The notes under the pieces were generated by a model. It worked only from the letters and a program-made list of their open reading frames with translations, made no database searches and was not told where the DNA came from. Below, in pieces: positions 51,364-55,146 of a stretch of 55,146 bases of DNA. A program made the translations under genes and the position numbers. Source of the DNA: Lachnospiraceae bacterium (GTDB taxonomy: Bacteria; Bacillota; Clostridia; Lachnospirales; Lachnospiraceae); NCBI GenBank assembly GCA_017450485.1, contig JAFSTN010000022.1, positions 1 through 55,146 of the forward strand, in the 5' to 3' direction. Every line of letters starts with the position of its first letter. The first letter of the stretch is position 1.

Positions 51364-51449
51364 GAATTATATATTCACGATACAATTATATAGTATTATA
51401 TAAAATTATATAGTATTATATATGTGAAAAATGATTATATAGAATTATA
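51364..51449 (+). repeat. AT-rich iteron-like array before the ATPase gene
   Basis: AATTATATAGTATTATATA occurs at 51384-51402 and 51404-51422, a 20-base period. A shorter related unit lies at 51433-51449 (GATTATATAGAATTATA) and another near 51364. The whole 80 bases are almost pure A and T. It ends just before the AAGGAG ribosome site of an ORC-like ATPase gene. It could be an operator array, an upstream promoter element or an origin-like unwinding region. Confidence 0.6.
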
Positions 51450-51459
51450 AGGAGCAGAT

Positions 51460-52533
51460 ATGTCAGAAAAATCCCTACATAGGGGGAAAAATCCATATAC
51501 GATCAGCTTTGGCAAGATCCCGACTAAAATGATAAGCCGTGATGTGATTGTTGACAGCATATTGGAGGCTTTGGACGGCGATGATGAGCAGGCGTTTAAA
51601 ATCACCGGGATCAGGGGAACCGGCAAGACAGTTACTCTTACGGCAATAGAGAACCGACTTAGATCCGATGATGACTGGATCGTCACGGGAGTGAGACCGG
51701 ACTCTGACATTATCAGGGAGGTAATTGCGAACCTATATGCTGAAGTACCCTTTATCTCGGAATTCATAGATGCGAACATAAATCTGTCTGCATTTGGTAT
51801 CGGATTGAATCTGGCTAAGGCTAAGCCTGAGCCTGGAGCGGATCATGCACTGAAAACTATTCTCAGGGAACTTGTTAAGAAAAAGAAGAGAGTATTGGTT
51901 ACGATAGATGAAGCCCGCAACACCCCGGGGATCCGTGACTTCATCCAGGAATTTCAATTGCTGATCCGTGAGAATCTGCCTATATATCTGATTGTAGCAG
52001 GGCTATATGAAGATATCGAGCGTATTGAGAACTCTGATGGCCTTACGTTCTTCCTTCGCGCCGAAAAATATGAGATGTCGCCCTTGAATTATACCTATAT
52101 TCGAGATGACTACCATAATACACTGGGTGTATCAAATGAAGAGGCAGAGCAGATGGCGGCTCTGACGAAGGGGTATGCTTTCGCTTACCAGGTTCTTGGA
52201 AAGTATATGTGGGATCTGGACGCAAAAACCATGACCGGAGATGTCCTGCAGCGATTCGATGATACCCTGTCGGAAAAGGTATATAAAAAGATCTGGAGCG
52301 AGCTGTCTCCTAAAGATCAATGGTTCATGCAGTTCATTGTGAAAAAAGAGAGAATGACAGCAACTGAACTCTTGGAAATGACTAAGCAAAAACATAACGA
52401 ATGGTCTGTTCCTCGTGCCCGCCTAAAGGAAAAAGGTATTATAGACGTTCAGACGAGAGGATACATCACCATACGCCTCCCCAGATTCAAAGAATTTGTT
52501 GAAAATAATAGGAGGAACACATATGATCCCTAA
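51460..52533 (+). CDS. ORC1/Cdc6-like AAA+ ATPase of unknown function
   Basis: A 357-residue ATP-binding protein. Walker A is GIRGTGKT at 50-57, Walker B VLVTIDEA near 146, a sensor-like VAGLYEDI near 180, and a C-terminal winged-helix region (TATELLEMTKQKHNEWSVPRARLKEKGIIDVQTRGYITI). The architecture resembles the archaeal ORC-type ATPases common as accessory genes in Firmicutes, whose function is not established. Its codon use differs from the glycan genes. The AT-rich repeat array is directly upstream. The stop overlaps the start of the Rieske gene by 11 bases, so the two are probably coexpressed. Confidence 0.82.
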   Translation: MSEKSLHRGKNPYTISFGKIPTKMISRDVIVDSILEALDGDDEQAFKITGIRGTGKTVTLTAIENRLRSDDDWIVTGVRPDSDIIREVIANLYAEVPFISEFIDANINLSAFGIGLNLAKAKPEPGADHALKTILRELVKKKKRVLVTIDEARNTPGIRDFIQEFQLLIRENLPIYLIVAGLYEDIERIENSDGLTFFLRAEKYEMSPLNYTYIRDDYHNTLGVSNEEAEQMAALTKGYAFAYQVLGKYMWDLDAKTMTGDVLQRFDDTLSEKVYKKIWSELSPKDQWFMQFIVKKERMTATELLEMTKQKHNEWSVPRARLKEKGIIDVQTRGYITIRLPRFKEFVENNRRNTYDP

Positions 52534-53484
52534 TCAATGGTATGCAATAACTTCATCATCATCTGTCAAGCCCGGTAAATTGACCGGTCTTAAGAGGTTT
52601 GGCCGGAATCTGGTTCTCTACAGAAGCCGGACCGGCGAGATTGGATGTGTAACAGATCTGTGCGCACATAGGGGTGCTTCTTTGACAAAAGGCTGTATGG
52701 CGGATGATCACATTAAGTGTCCGTTTCATGGTATTGAATATGATATAAAAGGCAAATGTGTATATGTGCCATCAGAGGGCAGGGCATCGAAGGACGACTT
52801 TTCGCGATTTGATCTGAAAAGTTATGAAACACGTGAAATCGGCGGTATTGTATTTGTATGGTATGGTGATCGGACTCCGGATCATGAACCGGACTATTTT
52901 GACGTAATAACTGACAGGTCGTATACGTATGACGAGATCATGGACGAGTGGGGCGTGCATTATTCCAGAGTTATCGAGAATCAGCTTGATGTTTCACATC
53001 TCGCGTTCGTGCATAGAACAACGATAGGCCGTGGCAACAGATGTCTTGTGAATGGCCGAAGGTTGTATGGCTTGACGATAATACGCTGCAGACCAGTGCT
53101 AATAATGAAGTGGATTCCGGGCAAACGCCGAAGCCTGCCGAGGAATGTGTGATCAAATCCACCAATCTGACATTTAAGTTTCCTAATATGTGGCTTAATC
53201 ATGTGACGGACAAAATCATGATTCTGGCATATTTCATCCCGGTTGATGACGAGAACTCTATAATAGCTCTCAGATTCTATAATAAGATCACCGGAATGCG
53301 GGTGATAGATAAGATGATAGCCTGGCTTGGAAGTCGCGCCAACAAGATCGTAGAGCGACAGGACAAGAGGATCGTAATCACTCAGCAACCAAAGGCCTCT
53401 GAACTTAGAATGAACGAAACCCTTGTTGCGGCTGATATGCCGATTATAGAATATCGGCAAAAAAGGGAATCACTTAGAAAGTGA
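52523..53484 (+). pseudogene. Rieske-type aromatic ring-hydroxylating oxygenase, frameshifted
   Basis: The first part (to 53152 in its own frame) has a complete Rieske site, CAHRGASLTKGC with CPFHG (C-x-H and C-x2-H), and the mononuclear-iron motif ENQLDVSHLAFVH. After LVNG the homologous sequence continues one frame over, from PKVVWLDDNTLQTSANNEVD to the end at 53484. The break is at AATGGCCGAAGG (53051-53062): one extra C would restore LVNGPKVVW and give a protein of about 320 residues. Either a real one-base deletion or a sequencing error. Such oxygenases need O2, odd for a strict anaerobe; many anaerobe homologues have unknown roles. AGGAGG precedes the ATG. Confidence 0.8.
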
Positions 53485-53563
53485 GTACAATGTTATATAT
53501 GCATAGCCCGCGATTAAGAGCAGAACGGATATAATGCAAAAATCGTATAGAGGATATATAATC

Positions 53564-54022
53564 ATGCACCGAATATATGAAAACAACGACATAACCGTAT
53601 TCTGGGATTCAGAGAAGTGCCGTCATGCGAAGAAGTGCGTATACGGCAGTCCGCAGACATTTGATATATCAAGAAAGCCCTGGATAGACGTGACGATAGC
53701 TCCCACGGCGGAAATCTGGCAGACCGTAAGCGAGTGCCCGTCAGGAGCGCTTACCTGCGTGTATAATCATGAAATATCCGTTGTGCTGGATACAGACGCA
53801 TGCAAAAGCATAGCATACGACGGCGACCGTCAGATCGGCGAGTGTGACTATCAGGTTACCTCCGATGGCTGGAATATATACCATACCGAAGTGATGCCGG
53901 AGTATGGAGGAAAAGGCATAGCAAAGCGCCTCGTGTATAAGATAGTCGAGGCGGCTGAGAAAGCCAAAGCCGCTGTAATCCCTACCTATTCTTATGCCGC
54001 TAAGGTGCTTAATGAATTATGA
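53564..54022 (+). CDS. divergent ferredoxin domain fused to GNAT acetyltransferase
   Basis: A 152-residue fusion. Residues 1-68 form a small divergent iron-sulfur domain of the Fer4_19/YjdI type (WDSEKCRHAKKCVYGSPQTF and CPSGALTC). Residues 75-152 are a short YjdJ-like GNAT domain (GECDYQVTSDGWNIYHTEVM, PEYGGKGIAKRLVYKIVEAA). In E. coli these are separate neighbouring genes (yjdI, yjdJ), which supports a functional link. The start is chosen at MHRIYEN behind GAGG; an upstream in-frame ATG at 53534 lacks a ribosome site. It follows the Rieske gene by 79 bases. The substrate is unknown. Confidence 0.8.
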   Translation: MHRIYENNDITVFWDSEKCRHAKKCVYGSPQTFDISRKPWIDVTIAPTAEIWQTVSECPSGALTCVYNHEISVVLDTDACKSIAYDGDRQIGECDYQVTSDGWNIYHTEVMPEYGGKGIAKRLVYKIVEAAEKAKAAVIPTYSYAAKVLNEL

Positions 54023-54202
54023 GCGGATTTGATTTGGAAAAAGAATAGAGGGTTGGTATTTGACATAGCTGTTTGACGAAGATGTATATGCTATACGAGT
54101 TATTGCGATTATAGGAAATGAATTGGAGTGTTATGAAAAAATAGGACCGAGTCATACTCAGCCCTTACAAAAACATAAGTTTTTTAAGTTCATGTGATTA
54201 TT

Positions 54203-55084
54203 CTAATACTTCAATAGATAATAATCAACAATTTTTTTGCAGTAATTATATGCATTTTTTACAGCGATGCAACTTCTGAAGTAATCTTTATTTTGTATTA
54301 CTCGTCCGTTAAGAAATTCTGTAAGAGCGTCAGCCGCATCTTTTTTCATGCTTTCACTTAGTATAAAATTATCAATTGAATATACCAAACAGGTAAAATC
54401 ATGCTGAAATCTGGTGCACAGAGTTTTTCTTCGTTGGTCTTTTTTGATTTCGCTGATTTCTGCCACATAGTTGGAAATGAGCGATTCGGGATGAATATCA
54501 TCTGAATAGGATAAGTTACGTAGAAGACAATGATTGTGAGCAGCAGCATTTCGGAGATCGTGTACTGAATGCAATATACTTATACTATCACGTGCCACAG
54601 CTTTTTTGGGATCGCCATAGTATCCCATATCTGCCATATATTTGTTGAGAAGCCATAAATCCCCGAAAGATAGGACTTCTACTACTACCCATATTGGATA
54701 GCGGTTTCTGTGTGCCTTAATTAATTCACTACAATAACTGTTACCAGAATTTCTTTCTATGTTTTCTTTTACTCCAGGATATTTATTGAAGAAATCAGCT
54801 ACGATGTCAAATCCATCAAAGTTCAATTCTTTACACCGATTCAAAATAGATACTTTAATGGAGTGTTCTATGTCGAGACTTATATCTAAAACAATATGAC
54901 GTAATCGGACATCTATAGAAGATAGTTCTTTCAGATAGGCGAAATCAAGATTAGCATAATAAGTCTGATTTGCTACCGTATATGTATTGAAGTTTTTTTG
55001 GTAACACCTGTATTATTCACCGAATGAATCGGTATCGGCATAAAGCCGCATAGTTCCTTGACATTTTAATACTGTTGCTTTCAT
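54203..55084 (-). pseudogene. Abi-family (abortive infection) protein, broken near its start
   Basis: The open frame continues from 55012 to 54203, but no ATG/GTG/TTG occurs before TTG 54844. The conserved Abi_2 core already begins upstream of that (CYQKNFNTYT, LDFAYLKELSSIDVRLRHI, LDISLDIEHSIKVSIL). Later hallmarks are PIWVVVEVLSFGDLW and HSVHDLRNAAAHNHCLL, the HEPN-like R-x4-6-H motif. Upstream in the same frame, ATG at 55084 opens 23 codons that end at an in-frame TAA (55015-55013). The gene therefore looks inactivated by a nonsense change, perhaps with a small deletion. If translated from 54844 it would give 213 residues lacking the N-terminus. AT-rich, as usual for such defence genes. 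Confidence 0.6.
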
Positions 55085-55113
55085 CTAATAGATGAAAAAA
55101 AGAGCCTCTGATT

Positions 55114-55122
55114 TGGTATAAT
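55114..55122 (+). promoter_or_regulatory. possible extended -10 promoter reading off the window edge
   Basis: TGGTATAAT matches an extended -10 element on the forward strand, with no good -35. It would transcribe rightward out of the window, away from the Abi remnant. Just before it TCATCT-AAT-AGATGA (55081-55095) is a small perfect hairpin followed by A residues. The rest of 54845-55146 holds only the Abi N-terminal remnant. Confidence 0.28.
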
Positions 55123-55146
55123 TTAGGTGTCCAATCTAAACAAAAA

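Noticed and set aside
51364-51449. CRISPR-like array
   Set aside because: The units have no unique spacers of constant length (period 20, almost no spacer) and no cas gene is near.
54059-54100. TTGACA with TATATG at 19-base spacing as a promoter downstream of the GNAT fusion
   Set aside because: The spacing is long and no gene follows on that strand; only a few-codon frame would be read.

Overview
The window looks like a chromosomal segment of an anaerobic Firmicute, most likely a Lachnospiraceae-type gut or rumen Clostridium. This is an inference from gene content. The supporting genes are a two-gene transketolase, SEC-C methionine aminopeptidase, MutS2, rubrerythrin, two-iron desulfoferrodoxin, a flavoredoxin-rubredoxin fusion, a free-standing GMP synthase ATP-pyrophosphatase subunit and several hybrid histidine kinases of the style common in that family. 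Most genes are moderately GC-rich with strong AGGAGG-type ribosome sites. A few patches are visibly AT-richer and look acquired: 16.5-18.5 kb, 47.4-48.7 kb and the last 3-4 kb.

Layout. 0.2-6.3 kb: a FabT-like MarR regulator, then a tight operon for pentose use (FGGY kinase, AraD, split transketolase, Rpe) ending in methionine aminopeptidase. 6.4-10.1 kb: a hybrid histidine kinase with a damaged ATP site, convergent with a conventional two-component pair. 10.1-16.5 kb: mutS2, a divergent HtrA-like membrane protein that has lost protease residues, a YhaM-like HD protein, and the rRNA methyltransferase rlmD. 16.5-18.5 kb: a small AT-rich insertion at the 3' end of rlmD, bounded by a 12-bp repeat and followed by a fossil rlmD terminus; it carries a DUF1016 nuclease, a VOC protein and a gene remnant. 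18.5-28 kb: a membrane-domain/lipase fusion, a SulP transporter, the GMP synthase subunit, a kinase-less DHp-REC protein, and a reverse-strand operon of diguanylate cyclase, 7TM-type hybrid kinase and membrane protein.

28-39.8 kb: a heterodimeric ABC exporter with one degenerate ATP site, a flavoredoxin-rubredoxin fusion, citrate synthase, a LacI regulator with beta-galactosidase, truA and an acyltransferase. 39.8-51.4 kb: a surface-polysaccharide locus. It holds a probable CapE-CapF-CapG set for UDP-N-acetyl-L-fucosamine, an FdtA/FdtB-like pair for a 3-amino-3,6-dideoxyhexose, a second DegT transaminase, the priming sugar-phosphate transferase, a polytopic protein split by a G9 tract, and a GT4 glycosyltransferase. 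Rubrerythrin and desulfoferrodoxin sit inside this locus, separated by a very long RNA hairpin. 51.4-55.1 kb: an accessory end with an ORC-like ATPase behind an AT-rich direct-repeat array, a frameshifted Rieske oxygenase, a ferredoxin-GNAT fusion and a broken Abi gene.

Themes worth attention are sensor and protease proteins that kept their fold but lost catalytic residues, low-complexity inserts in loops of otherwise conserved enzymes, TTG starts and hairpins in the glycan locus, and two mononucleotide-type frame breaks. No tRNA, rRNA, CRISPR array or complete insertion sequence was seen.
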